Origin: Spirometra erinaceieuropaei
Taxonomy: Eukaryota; Platyhelminthes; Cestoda; Diphyllobothriidea; Diphyllobothriidae
DNA length: 64,000 nt
Reading direction: 5' to 3'
Assembly (NCBI GenBank): GCA_902702965.1
Contig: CACRXP010000625.1
Coordinates: forward strand, 191,290-255,289
The notes below the pieces were generated by a model, which had not been told where the DNA came from, did no database searches, and was given only the letters and a program-made list of their open reading frames with translations. Positions 42,749 to 55,000 of this stretch are shown one piece after another (the first letter of the stretch is position 1; each line of letters starts with the position of its first letter). Position numbers and translations under genes: made by a program.

Positions 42749-44179
42749 GTGTGTGTGTGTGGGATGATTGGCTCGAGAAATGGGAGCCAAGCTCAATGGC
42801 TCTTTCCTAATGTGACCTATGACACTCACGAACGTGAGATTGGAGTCGCTTCCTACTCTCTGAAAATCTGTTATATTTTGCGGGAGGTCCAGGTCGGATG
42901 TGACACATACAGACGGGCCCCTTATCTTTGTCAGCCGCTGTGCTCGAGCCTACCTCCGGTCACCTTGGCATTGCCTTGCCATCGGATACTGGTGAGGGGG
43001 GAGGAGAGGGTGCAGCAGATGCTGCGTAAGTCTGCCACACGCTAAGCGCAATTCACCGCCCCTACGCCGACCTCGTGGAGCACATGGTAGACGTCCTCGC
43101 TCGCGATGAACGATTTCGAAGCAGTAATTGGTAATCGTGCAGCCGAGACTGCAGTCTTTGGTCGGTTTCTCCAACTTATTCATTCTCTCCGAAATTGCGT
43201 TGAAGTCCTTTAACAACAGCTTATGTCCTCTGAACACGAATGAGATCTTTCGGTCACACCAACTACCGGCGGAGACGGGCTTGTAGACTTTGCTTATTCC
43301 AGCTGGCTCGGGGTATCTAGTCACTGCCGGGAAAGCCTTTCATGAAAGCTATGGTTTCGTTCGATCCGCGCCGGAAGACTCGCTATCACATAGGGTTTAT
43401 CCTGTCGAAACAATAAGCGAACAAGTATGTATGGCCATCTAGGCGCCTTCTACCCCTAAGCCATATTTCCCTTCTACTAGGATATCAGGAAAGACCGTAA
43501 ATATCCTTGGTGTGACCGGGAGATTCTAAGTTTATTTTGATAAACAGACTCTTGGGACAAATCTTAGAATTCTTCATTTAGATTCGACTTTGTCTGATGC
43601 CTATAAATTGTGATCTACTGGCGAAAGCACCGCGACGAACAACAGAACTGGTCAGGAGTTTACAATTTCCATCAGTTAAGGACTTACAATTCTTGCTCTC
43701 TCTTAATGCTGATGCAGGGGTTTTATGTTCAGTGTATGCTGACCGTACGTAACCTATGACGATCGAGCGGTCAACGTCATGGACGCGTATTCCGAACTCC
43801 TATTTGTTGATTAACCACCCTCCAGCCTATGAGACTTCCCCAATGTCATATACTCTGCCGTGTATTCTAAGGTTGTCAGCTTGTGTCGTCTGCTGTGCTT
43901 AGTACACGTCAGTGTTGCTTAAACCATTGCCCTTCCGGCCGAAAAACACTCTTGAAACATCGAATGACTCTTGGCGAATATTGGGAAAGACATTTGAGGA
44001 TTATATTGAACTGATTCTCGTGTTGCCGCCCAGGATTACACTGAACGGTACCTCTAAATTCTGGGGACCAATCTTGGAAAGTTGGGACAGTCATACTTCG
44101 ACGTTCTTAAGTTTCAGACGGCATTCGTCAAGCTGGAGTCACAGCGGGGCAGAAAAGACAGCGTCATACCGAGCCACTG
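42749..44179. other. No recognisable gene or repeat
   Basis: The 124-codon minus-strand frame at 42950-43324 and the other short frames have no recognisable domain. Nothing else can be supported. Confidence 0.55.
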
Positions 44180-47100
44180 TTTGTTAGGTAAAATGTATCA
44201 GGAATCCACTCAAAACATCGGCGATTTTATTACGAATCAGGCTCTCCCCATCTAAAATTACCGGTATAAATTGAAAAAAGGCGGGCAAATTCGAGCATAT
44301 AATGGTCTTCCAGCTATTGATCGTTGGTTTGCTCATCGAAGTCGTGAAAACCCCTTATCAAAGAAGAGGAATTTGTCATGGAGAGAGGTCCGTGATATCA
44401 CCAATCACCAGGAGCGCGTACGACGCTTCCAGAGGCTGAATTAGTCAATAACTGGAGTGATATCATCTCCGAAACGTGAATTGGAAGTCGACTTGACCAT
44501 CAATACTAGTTGTTTCACCTAAACGACAACCATCAACTCCTTCACAACAACTACAATCCTACCTTTGTAATCAGCATAACATTCGTTGGTCAGACTGCAG
44601 ACATCAGAAGACAGTTCGAGGGTTTTGCAATAAACTAGGCCATATCGAGCAAGTACGTTTTATCAAAAAGCGTAGGGAAACTAACAAACAGGCTTACCAC
44701 CTACCCCAAACCAGCTGGAACAGACGAAGCGATAATCTCAATGCTTTCAGCGGACCCGTCGCTACAGTCGCCCTTAACCAACACGCTTCCGGTTAATCGC
44801 CATCTCGGGAAGGTTGACATCGACACTGGCTCAGCTGTTGTTCTCATCAACGAAGCCTCCCTTCGGAGATTTCCCCGTCTCCTTCCTGTATGCTCAACTC
44901 TTTGTAGTTATACTGGATGGAGCTTAGAAGTCCGAGGGGTCTTTAGGGTCAAATTTGAACAAAATGGAGAACTCCACTGTTTACTGGCCCACGTAGAAAG
45001 AGAAAGCCAACGACAAAGTCTCCTCGGACAGATCAGGATCAAATGTATGTCTTCTGTGTCCCATGACGACTCAATTACCAACTACCACCGTGCATCGATT
45101 GAATTCAATTTTAAACCAGATGTTCAGCCCCGATTCGTCAAAGTCCGCTCAGGCCCCCTTGTATTTACATCGAAGGCCGAAGAATTGGATTACGTACGGG
45201 TATAATCGAACCTGCATAATATTCAGCACGGACAGTCCCAATAGACTCCGATGCTTCCATACCTATCTGCGGAGGCTGAACGTTGAAGATGAACTCCACA
45301 ACTAAGCTAACTCCTTATCTTCTCCAGCGCATCGAGGGTCTGTGCGTATTTCTCCCCAGTGGTCAATAATTTAAGTGGGACCTGGCACATGCTTGCGGCC
45401 AAGACGTCATTTGTACAGACTCTGGAGACGCCACAATAATCAGCGCGCGCTGAAGTTTGTTTCGATACAAAAGACTGCCGTTTGGAGTAAGTTCTACTAC
45501 CCGCTGACTTCAATGCTCGATTGATAGCTTCATAAAGGACATGATCTGCGTTCACAAATATCTTCGCAATAAATTAATAACCGGTTCATCAGAAGATAGT
45601 TAAATGAGGACTCCAAACATAGCGTTGGCACATTTAGAAGGAGCCGGCTTCAGACTCAGGAAAGACAAATAACATTTCCTTGCTAACTTGGTGGAATACT
45701 TCGGCTTTAAGGTGATAAAACTGGCCTCCATTCGTTAAAACATCAGCCCAAACCCACGAAAACTTCGCGGTGTCCCAGTAATATTTGTCGATTATGGTCA
45801 TGGCGTGGGTTGGTTACCTATTTCGGTCTTTATAAATCCGTCGGCTACAATCCTGGGTCGAACATGGGAGTATAGACCCTCCAGTACTGCAGGCGATCTA
45901 GTGATAAATTCCAAAGGGTTCCTATTCCTGTGTCCTAATTTTAATCCCGACCCTAATACTAAACCTCGCAAGCCCAGCCTTAACCGCAGCCTCAGCACTA
46001 CCCCTACAATCAACCCCCTTTGGAATCTAAGGTGAACCCCTTGAAATACGGGATGCCCATAGTCCAGAGCCCAACTGAAATTTCAAGCCCGTTTATCGCC
46101 AGAGGATATTTGTCGCTTGAACTGCTCGGAACTCTAACAAAGTGCTTTTGAGCAGGCAAAGGCGGCTCTTAAATCCTCACCTCGCCTCATTCACTACGAT
46201 CCCAAAAGTCCTATCCGACTGAAATTTGACGCGCCCCCGTACGGAATGGGTTCGGTTCGCATGCATCGGATGCCTCCTGGCGCCATGATGCCGAATGTCT
46301 TTGCATCTAGAACCACATCCCAGGCGAAACCAACTATTCGCAACCGGATAAAGAGGCCTTAGCAATACTGTTTGGTCTACAACGCCTCCGTGTGTATCTT
46401 TTTGACTGACCGTTCGAGATCCACATTGATTAATAACCTCTCTTGGGTTTGTTGGGGGAAAACGAGGTATACAAAAATGTCCTCACCAAGAATGCAAGGA
46501 TAGGCACTTGCTCTTTCTGCCTACACATATGCCATGAGATATGCCACGAGTGGTGCAAACGTAGCGGCTGACGCCTGGTTTTTGTAACCGCGGATCTTTT
46601 GCGGAACTTATTCAACGCCCCCCGTAAACTCACAGTGGAAATAGGGAGACCATCTTTTAACTTGAGCAAAAGATCTTTGCAGTTTGGATGGTTGTCCTCT
46701 TCCTCCGCTGATTCTCAACCATCCTACAATCGTCAGAAGGAATTGCATATGCAAGACGGATGCATGCTATGGGGCAATCGCATAGTTGTACCACCGCAAG
46801 ACCGACAGGCCATCCTCAAATGCAGTTAGAATGAAAGCCCTGACCCGTGGCTGCTTGGTGGCCAGGGATCGACCAAGACATTGAAGCAATGGTAAAAGCT
46901 TGTCTCGTGTATCAAATAACAAAGATGACTGCCGAAGGTGCCCCTGAAGCCTTGGGTCTGGACCGACTCGTGAGAGTATACACTGATTATTTCGGACCAT
47001 TCCAGGGCTACATGGTTTTGGTGGCGGCGGACGCCCACACCAAATGAGTCGACGGAGTTCTTACCGGAAATTCCTGGCATTCAATGACTACAATCAACAA

Positions 47101-47350
47101 GTTACGATCTGTTTTCTCTACCTTTGGAGTACCTGAAATGATCGGTTCAGACAGTAGCTCGGTATTTACGGATGCATAGTGTAGAGACTGCAGAGAAAAT
47201 GAAATTGGGCAATTAACCACCATGTCGTATCACGCAGTTCAGTTGGAACACAGGTTAGCCAAACTGACGCAAATGGACTTACCCACCAAGTCTTCGTGCC
47301 TTTTGTTCAGTTACCGTACAACACCAAATGACTCAAACGGCTCACTGCCT
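44180..47350 (+). pseudogene. Decayed Ty3/gypsy retrotransposon
   Basis: Domains in order on the plus strand: a zinc-knuckle remnant (QHNIRWSDC, FCNKLGHIEQV; about 44570-44660), aspartic protease (VDIDTGSAVVLINEASL; 44810), the start of RT (EFNFKPDVQPRFVKVRSGPL), RT palm remnants (LLQRIEGLCVFL, KWDLAHA), LAHLEGAGFRLRKDK, RNase H (DAPPYGMGSVRMHRMPPGAM, FASRTTSQAKP), and integrase (WWPGIDQDIEAMVKACL, VYTDYFGPFQGYMVLVAADA, TFGVPEMIGSDSSSVF, FSYRTTPND). Frameshifts and stops are numerous. LTRs were not found. The protease DTGS and two integrase acidic positions survive. Confidence 0.88.
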
Positions 47351-48788
47351 GCAGTTTATTTTTAGGTAGCAGTTGAACAAACGATTCGATCTGCCTAATT
47401 CTTCGACGTATGTTATATAAAAAAGACAACGGTATGACGAGCGCATTCGATCTTGAACCTTCAAGCTTAGCGAAAATCATTATAAGAGATTTGATTAGAA
47501 GGGATGAAGGTGTCCGGCCGCAGTTCGAAGGAGGGACAACTATTAGAACTGGCGCTTTTCGGCGCCGACATCCGAGCCAAGTCTGCAGCCGCGCGGATGT
47601 AGAAAGAGAAAAGCGCCAGACGCTCAAACTGTCAGCTAACCCTGGTGTTAATTCCGGCGTGCCGATGACAGAATATCTACCGTCTACGCTGATCCCCACA
47701 CTGTTAGCCGAGGCGTATGCTCCCATCCTCCAACTACCCCGACCAGCACCAGCTAGAGGGTGGAGAAGCCATTGACACCGCAAAGGGACGCAGATATCGA
47801 AAATACCGCCTTGAGACGACTGACCGAATCCGCAAACCCGGTCAACGTTTTCAGGACGGGACCCAGTAGAAAATTCGTGTTAACTATCCACTGTTTCTTC
47901 CCCCTTCCTGACACTGTCCACTTCAAGGGGGTAGGGATGAATAGGATACGCGTGAAAAGCGAACGGTCAAGGCCAAGGATGCGTGTTCATAATTCCTATC
48001 TGCTTCCGACCACAAGGTTTTGTCTTGCAATTTGAGATACAAAGTGTGAGCTGGGTGCAGAGGCAGTCTCCCTTACCAGCAATTAAAGACCGCACAGTTC
48101 ACCACTGCGCTCTCTACGGCACAGCTATGGTCCACTTTCGAGATAAAGGGGCTTGACTTACTTATATGAGTTCCAGCGTAAAGTCAGAAGGCAAAATCGC
48201 AGTCCTCATGGCCTTCGGAGACTGCCTCGGAAAATATCCAAAGCGCACTGCTTAGTATGACAACATACGCGGGAGGACGGAGTCAATGAGGCAGACCATA
48301 GGTAGATGCTGCGACAGCTTTCGGGCGAGCAACCGTCTTGATAAAATTTCTGGACAACGATGGAGAGAAGCCTACTTTTACGAAAATGTGCTGCAATTAA
48401 AGGCGAGGAGGGAAAGTCAGCTCTTAGCTGTAATTTGTTGGATCCAAAAAATAACAAAATATAATTGTTGACAAAATATGTACAAAGAGCCTTCACGGGG
48501 GAGGCGGCATTGGAAGGGAAAAACAAGCGCACAGGAGTGTCTGAGAGGGTAAATACAGTCTTAATTGTCGTTAGGCGTAAAGAGATCTACAATACGACCC
48601 AATAAATAAAGAACAAAAGATTGTATTTCTATGGTGAATCAAAATTGACCTATCATAACAAAACAACGGAAAGTGAGGCTCGGTTATGTAAAACGGGTGA
48701 GGGAGGGGATTTGTAACTGCAAAGGAGCGAGCAGACAACGACCCTGAGAGGCAGGCATTTTTGGTGCTGAGGAAGGTTGCATTTACGG
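47351..48788. other. No recognisable gene; gypsy 3' flank and mitoferrin 3' flank
   Basis: A 121-codon frame (47410-47775) may be gypsy-derived but lacks a clear domain. Between 48100 and 48788, on the minus strand, lies the presumptive 3' flank of the mitoferrin gene. I could not find a canonical AATAAA signal on that strand. Confidence 0.5.
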
Positions 48789-49082
48789 TTAAAAGGAGCC
48801 CGGGGGCTGAGACTCCATTGAAACGGAAGAGGGGAGAGTAGAATGCACAGCGGTGGAGGAATGCTCAACGCCATGAACGAGCACCCATTTAAAGTACTCA
48901 TACACGGACCAAGATATAGCTGTGCCGGGCAGAGTGGCTAGAACGCGAGCATTCAAGCCAAGGAAGAGACCCCGGAAGCCATGGTTTTTGATGACGAAAT
49001 GGCAAGCCGAAAGGAAACCGCGGATCAATTTCGGTTTCTCGTTTTTTGGCGATGTCGCATGGAGTCCACCAACTACAGCCTC
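48789..49082 (-). CDS. Mfrn: Mitoferrin exon D (terminal)
   Basis: 294 bp from the acceptor GGCCTGTCAG to a TAA at 48789-48791. It begins [20 protein letters not shown], continues [20 protein letters not shown] and [20 protein letters not shown], and ends with a short Ser/Pro-rich tail. This gives the last matrix loop and helix 6. Confidence 0.93.
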   Translation of the reverse strand, partial: EAVVGGLHATSPKNEKPKLIRGFLSACHFVIKNHGFRGLFLGLNARVLATLPGTAISWSVYEYFKWVLVHGVEHSSTAVHSTLPSSVSMESQPPGSF

Positions 49083-52000
49083 CTGACAGGCCTGGGGCTA
49101 GGTGAAATAATAGAATATTTGAGGCCAATGGAGTAAAAAGGAGTTTAGAACACATGAACAGGTGAAAACGGCAGTTTCGAAATAGGACACGAATTCAATT
49201 TTAGCCCTAGTTAGCAGAACACTGGCAAACAAAAATGCAGTGTAGTAGGTGACGGGAGACGCAGACACGTATTATTTTAAACCAAAAAATCACCCACTCA
49301 ATCAAGTGGTCACTTGAACGTCCTGGGATGTGCAGGCGTACTTGAGTGATTCAGGACCGCATCTAAGCAGTCGGCAAAACTTGGGCGAAAACGTTGCGAA
49401 AAATGTTTACAGCCAGTGTTCCATAGGCCAACATCCATCTACCCACGACTTGCTTGTTTACGCGAAAATTGAATGCTACGGCTGACCGTAGGTGAAGAAA
49501 CCAAGAATGCTATTGTAAATTGCGCCTCCTCAACTCGAGACTGCTTGGTTCGAAGCCACTCACAAGCATTTCGTGCCTACTAAAGTTTATTTTTGTAGCT
49601 TTGATGATGATTGAAGTCCTTAGAGATACCAAAGGATACAACATTAAATCTGGACGCAAGTTGACAGCGAGATAGATCGGATGGTTACGGCCATGACTGC
49701 ACAGAAGGTTAACGCTATAGACAGCTGAGGTTTAGGTGTACGTCGGGGTTGCAGTGGACGGTAAGGTGACACATGTACGGGGGCAGAGTGCACTGAGTCC
49801 AGCTTGGCAGCCGCCACCTTTAGTCCCCATTCACTCTACTTCACACTAGTTACAGACGCCGGAGAGGCAGGCCGGGTCGAGCTTTGCCGACAGCCCAGCA
49901 TCCACACCCACTGAGAAGGACTGAGCAAACGGGTGAACGATACACGCCAATCTTCGTGGCGACGGAACTGCCGCGTCATAGACACTTTTTCGGGCTTTAG
50001 AGAACCCTAAGAGCAGCATCTATTCGGAGGACAATCGTGTTCTTGCTCTGTTCGTTCGGCGATAGCCTCGCCTGGGGATATTTCAAACTGTCTACTTCGA
50101 GTTGATAGCCATTAATCTCAACGGGTGCCTTTCCATGGTCAGGGGTGCAGCTTGATAACACTGGTCCTCACAGCGTTTATAGGTAAACCAGTCGCTTCAG
50201 TGGCCTCATTCACTTCTGACACCATTGACCGTAGATCGCCAAAACCCAAAAATAATAGCGATATCATCGGCAGGGTCGAGACCAGTCAGCCAGCGCCCGG
50301 GTTGAAATCCAATACTGTCGACATCGTATGGGGCCTTTCCGAGAATCCAGTAAATGGCGTAGTTGAAAGTATGGGAGACAGGATACAACCTTGTCGAACG
50401 CCAGACCGAATATCGAACGGTTGGGAGAGATTGTTACGGACCAGAACTTGCGCAGTGATGAAGCAGCAGTAGGCTCTGATCATAGCGAGGACTCTGGTCA
50501 GCACACCATCCAGTCCCATTATTCGCCACAGAGACTCACGATGAACAGAGTCGAACGCGGTAACGAAGTCGACAAGGCAAACGGTCGTCGCTTGTTGGTA
50601 ACAATGGCGGGATTCGAGAATGCGCCTCAGTGTGAGCACCCGGTCCGCACATCCGCGCCCAGCTTGTCGTGAGACCTCAGCAACACAATCTCTTCAAAAA
50701 TCCACCATGCTCTAGTGGCGTGACAAAATGGAAGTAACTCCAGCTGGATGTAGGCAAGTAGCTGACGTAGCATGAAGCTGCCAATTATGCGTGTCACATC
50801 AGTTCTGGTCTCTATACCTATACGATGCGGACTTCGAAATGTGGCATAAGTGAAATGTCACGAAGGACGCATTACGGGCGTACCAAAACAGGGCCGCCTA
50901 GACACAGAGGTGCCGAAAGTGATTGTTACCTGCTGGTGGGTAACGACCACAACTAGCCTAGACTGCCTGCTTGGACTCCGCTGTTTCCGCGGCAGCAAAA
51001 AGAGGCTGGAGGGTTGTAGTCGAAAGTGAGTGGCATGATAGTAAGATGAGTTGAGCAGAATCGGTTTCGCTGTTCCTTACCGCACCCCTTATGCGCTAGG
51101 GGTAAGGCTAGATTAGGACGACTTGAGACGAATTTGGGTTATGTGACTCGTGTCCCGTCTACGCATGACTTCGCACGCGTTTATTGCCCTCCTGCCATTG
51201 AAACAATCCTAAATCACATCCTTCCAGATGGAAGAGAAACGCCAGACATTAATATAATTAAAACCGCCAGTAGGAGCAGCTGCCGAAGTTTGGCGGTGGC
51301 AGATGATGCTATTTTGGAACAACCAATCTGGTTCAGTCGCGCAACCGAAACTACCGTTATTCCATCCGTGCCCATTGCTGAGCGCGCGTACGCAATCACG
51401 CAAGGAAGAAAGTACTCGGCATAGTTTGGCGAGGAAGTAGTAGAACGCAATAACTTTGGTTCCATTGGAAGACACAGGTCACTTACAAGTCTCGTTGTAT
51501 GCCTTCTTCAATGTTTTTTTAAAAAAGGATGAGTACACACAATGTAAAACGTCCGATTGAAGTACTTGTAAATGCAGCGGATGCATTTGCGTTCCTGTTG
51601 CGGCAGTGTTCGAACACCCAACGGACACTTGCCCTGGTAAGAACTCTTAAACAAATATCAGAGTAAGAGAAAGCACAAGCTGAAGGGAAGAATTTGCGGA
51701 TTATTAGCAGAAATTATCCTGAAGTGGACCTCATTTTGACACAAGTCACACAGTACACTGAGGACGGAAAATTCTGTTGACTACCCATCACTGCACAGAC
51801 TGTGAACATTGCCGGAGGGAGGTCACAGCAATGATATTGAGCTGTTGATTCGGAATGAGCAGCATGACCCAGCAATTAGAGAAGAATAAATATGGTCGCC
51901 CTTTTCTGCCTAGGGTAGTGAGGACTGCGTTAGCCAAACGGTCTACGCTAAACAACTCGACTTTACCACAAGACAGAGCAAACGCGCACGGACCATTTTT

Positions 52001-55000
52001 CAGTTACCCTACTCCTTCGGAAAATTACATTGGAAAAGATAGTCAACTCTCGAAAGGGCTGTTTTCGTACGACAACCAAGGGCAAATTAATAAAATAAGA
52101 CTGCAGTTAGACTACAGGGAATGGAGGCCGACCCCCAGATACGATAACAGCACAACGGCTACTGATCAGCAAATTACAATGAGCAAAGATACTAATTAGG
52201 GTATTAAAAATGCCAAGAAAGAGATGATAAATGCCGTGTGCAACGTAAAAAAGCGAGCGAAGGCATCCGTAAAAACGCCAACCTGTGTATTGAGAATGGT
52301 CTTGCACACATCCATGGGTGTAGTGATGGCAGCAGCAATAGAACCAGCGAGTCCGCCACACACAATGTGACTCCAAGGAAGGTAGGTCCGGGAAGGATTC
52401 AGTTTATCCTGCAGGAATTCGTACACCATGAAATGACAACTTTGGAAGGGAACGTTAGTCGACAGTTGAGTGAGGTAGGCCCTGTAAAGGGCTGAAATTC
52501 CTTCGGTCCGGACGACTCGGACGATGCAGTCCCAGGAATTATGATAAGGGCTGTTGAACATTTGAAGTCTTTGTTTCACAGCTGAAAAGAAATGAGGTAC
52601 GCGTAGGAGAAAGTTAACAGGCATATTAAGTGAACACCAGTCTTGCTTAGTTCACCGTTTCCCTCGATGGATATGTCGTCAGGAGCTAGGAAACAAGCGT
52701 GTAAACGGAGTGAACACGGTAGGTCAAAGTAACTGCAAGTCAAAAGATATCAGGCGCTACATGGTAAACTCTTGGTCTGCAAGTCGAAGAGACTGTAGAC
52801 TACATGGGAAGTCGATGACTATCTCTCCATTGGTTTTAGAATATGCGCGGCACAGTTTCGAGTTACCGTCAGACGCGAGAGTTTGGCTCTGTTGTCGATA
52901 ACATCGTGCGTCGTCAGCGTAGATGATGGCAATGAGTTAAGTTAGCTGCTGCGCCCTATCTCATCACCTCCAAATGGATTCATTCGAACTATGCGCTGGT
53001 ACAATCCGTTGAACTTTAAACTACCGTGACGTGCAAACAGTCGCAGCTTCGAGGGTTGCCTATTGGATAAATGACTAGGTCCTCCAGACTGAGGAATAGG
53101 TTGCAACGTCTTCTTAATGTAGTCCTAATGACAAGTTTTTTTTTTCAATGAGATCCGACACACCCCTTTTCAAGCCTAGATTTTGTGCAGAGAGTGGTGC
53201 CAGAATGCGTGTAACAGACACAGAAACTAGACCAACCGCCCCAGTCGCCAAGTCCACATTCGATTCCTGTCATCTTAAGTGACTTCGATGAGACTGGAGA
53301 CTGGTGAACTATGACTGAAGCAGCCAACAGTTTGACTTGCGATTGTTATATGCAGTGTGCATGAAGTTAGTAAGGCAAAAATGGCGCAAGTCCCTTCGAT
53401 ATCAACAACATCTACTGGTGTACACCATTATGCCATCAAGAGTGGCAATTCTCCCGATAGTGATGGAGGAATTACCAAGTCAACAAATTTTCCGGGGGAG
53501 GGGACGAGAGAAGGAAATAAGATCTGGGCCAGGCGTCGATGCAAATGGCGCAAAAATCAGTGCTGAGGAGTTGAAGTCTCGAAAGGACGGAACGGCCATA
53601 AATGAAAAAAAAACGGACAAGGGAGAAAAATCTACAAAATTTGGACGGTTTGGTTCGACTAAGAATTTTTAACACGAACATCCATGGGGCTGACGAACGC
53701 GCCCAAACCACCTCAGCCATCCTTCCTGCATGGTCTGAGATATTCTCGCTGCAGCGAGTGCGGACTCCTATCCAAGACGCAGTCGGTGATCTACACTTGA
53801 GAAATGATATCCGGCAACGTTGGTCAAATACCTCCACTTTTAACTCGTCTATCACGCGCACAGCCCTGTATTCAGAAGTGTATAAGGGAACTGACCAGGC
53901 GTACCTTTGTGGCGATGGAGATATCACATCGGATCCACAGACAGAAAGGTTCATGAAAACCCTGTGAGCAGCATCGATTTTGAAGACGATGTTGTTTTTA
54001 CTCTGTCTATTCGGGGGCAACTTCGTACTGACGTCTTTGAAAGTCAATTTCAAGACAACAACAATTAGTCCCAAGGATTACATTTTCCTCGTCAGGAATG
54101 AGGCTCGGAAACACTAGTTCTCAGCAAATACGCATAAGATGACTGATTTGATGGCCTTATCCAACCGAAACACCATATTCTACAGGTTATCAAAGCCTGA
54201 GGCTAGCAGGGCGATATAATCAGCGTCGACGAGATCAGTCAGCCGGCGCCAGAGGGCAAATTCGACACCGTCGAAACCGTCCAGGGTCCTTCTGAGAATT
54301 CAGTCCATGGCGTAGTTGAAAAGGATTGGTGACAAAACACCACCGTCTTAAACACCAGATCGAATATGAACAGGTTGGGAAAGATTATTGTGAACCAGAC
54401 CTCGTGCTGCGGTGGACCGAGGATAGGTTCTCATTATTACGACTATTTTTGTCAATGTTAGCTAGTTGGATAAGTTGTCACAATGACTCACGATGAATGA
54501 AAGTGAAAGCTGTCGCGAAGATAAAAAGTAGACAACCGTCGGTTTCTGGTAGTTATTACTAAACTTAAGAGTGCGTTGTAGTGTAAACATCTCGTTTGTG
54601 CATTCGCGTCCAGCTCACAATCCCGCGTGGCTCTTGTCCCCAAGTCACGTGCACTGAGGCCGTCTAAGAATGACCATGTCAAAAGCTTTTGTAGCAACGT
54701 CGAAGTGCCATATGCCGAAATGGTTTTCACGCTTTTTTCCGTCTGTCTACTTGAATACAAGCATAAATATGCCCGAGCGAGCTCATCTCCCCACGCCGGA
54801 GCAATCAATCCCTAAAGCCAAGCGTCCGTGTCCGCACAAAACTTGTAGATTTCAGTGGGAAGACCGTCCTCTCTCGGTGCTTTGGTGCAAAGAGCTAGTA
54901 ATGCATTACCGATTAGTTCCTAATACAGGGGTCACACGACACTGCCTGGGTTGGAGAGTGACATTCTACTGCAGAATATAGCGAAGAAATGATAGGTTGA

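Noticed and set aside
42950..43324. A 124-codon minus-strand frame beside the zinc-finger RTE copy.
   Set aside because: Arginine-rich low-complexity end and no similarity to the element or to any family I know.
54488..54808. A 106-codon minus-strand frame in the large mitoferrin intron.
   Set aside because: It overlaps the RT relic region in a different frame and lacks RT motifs.
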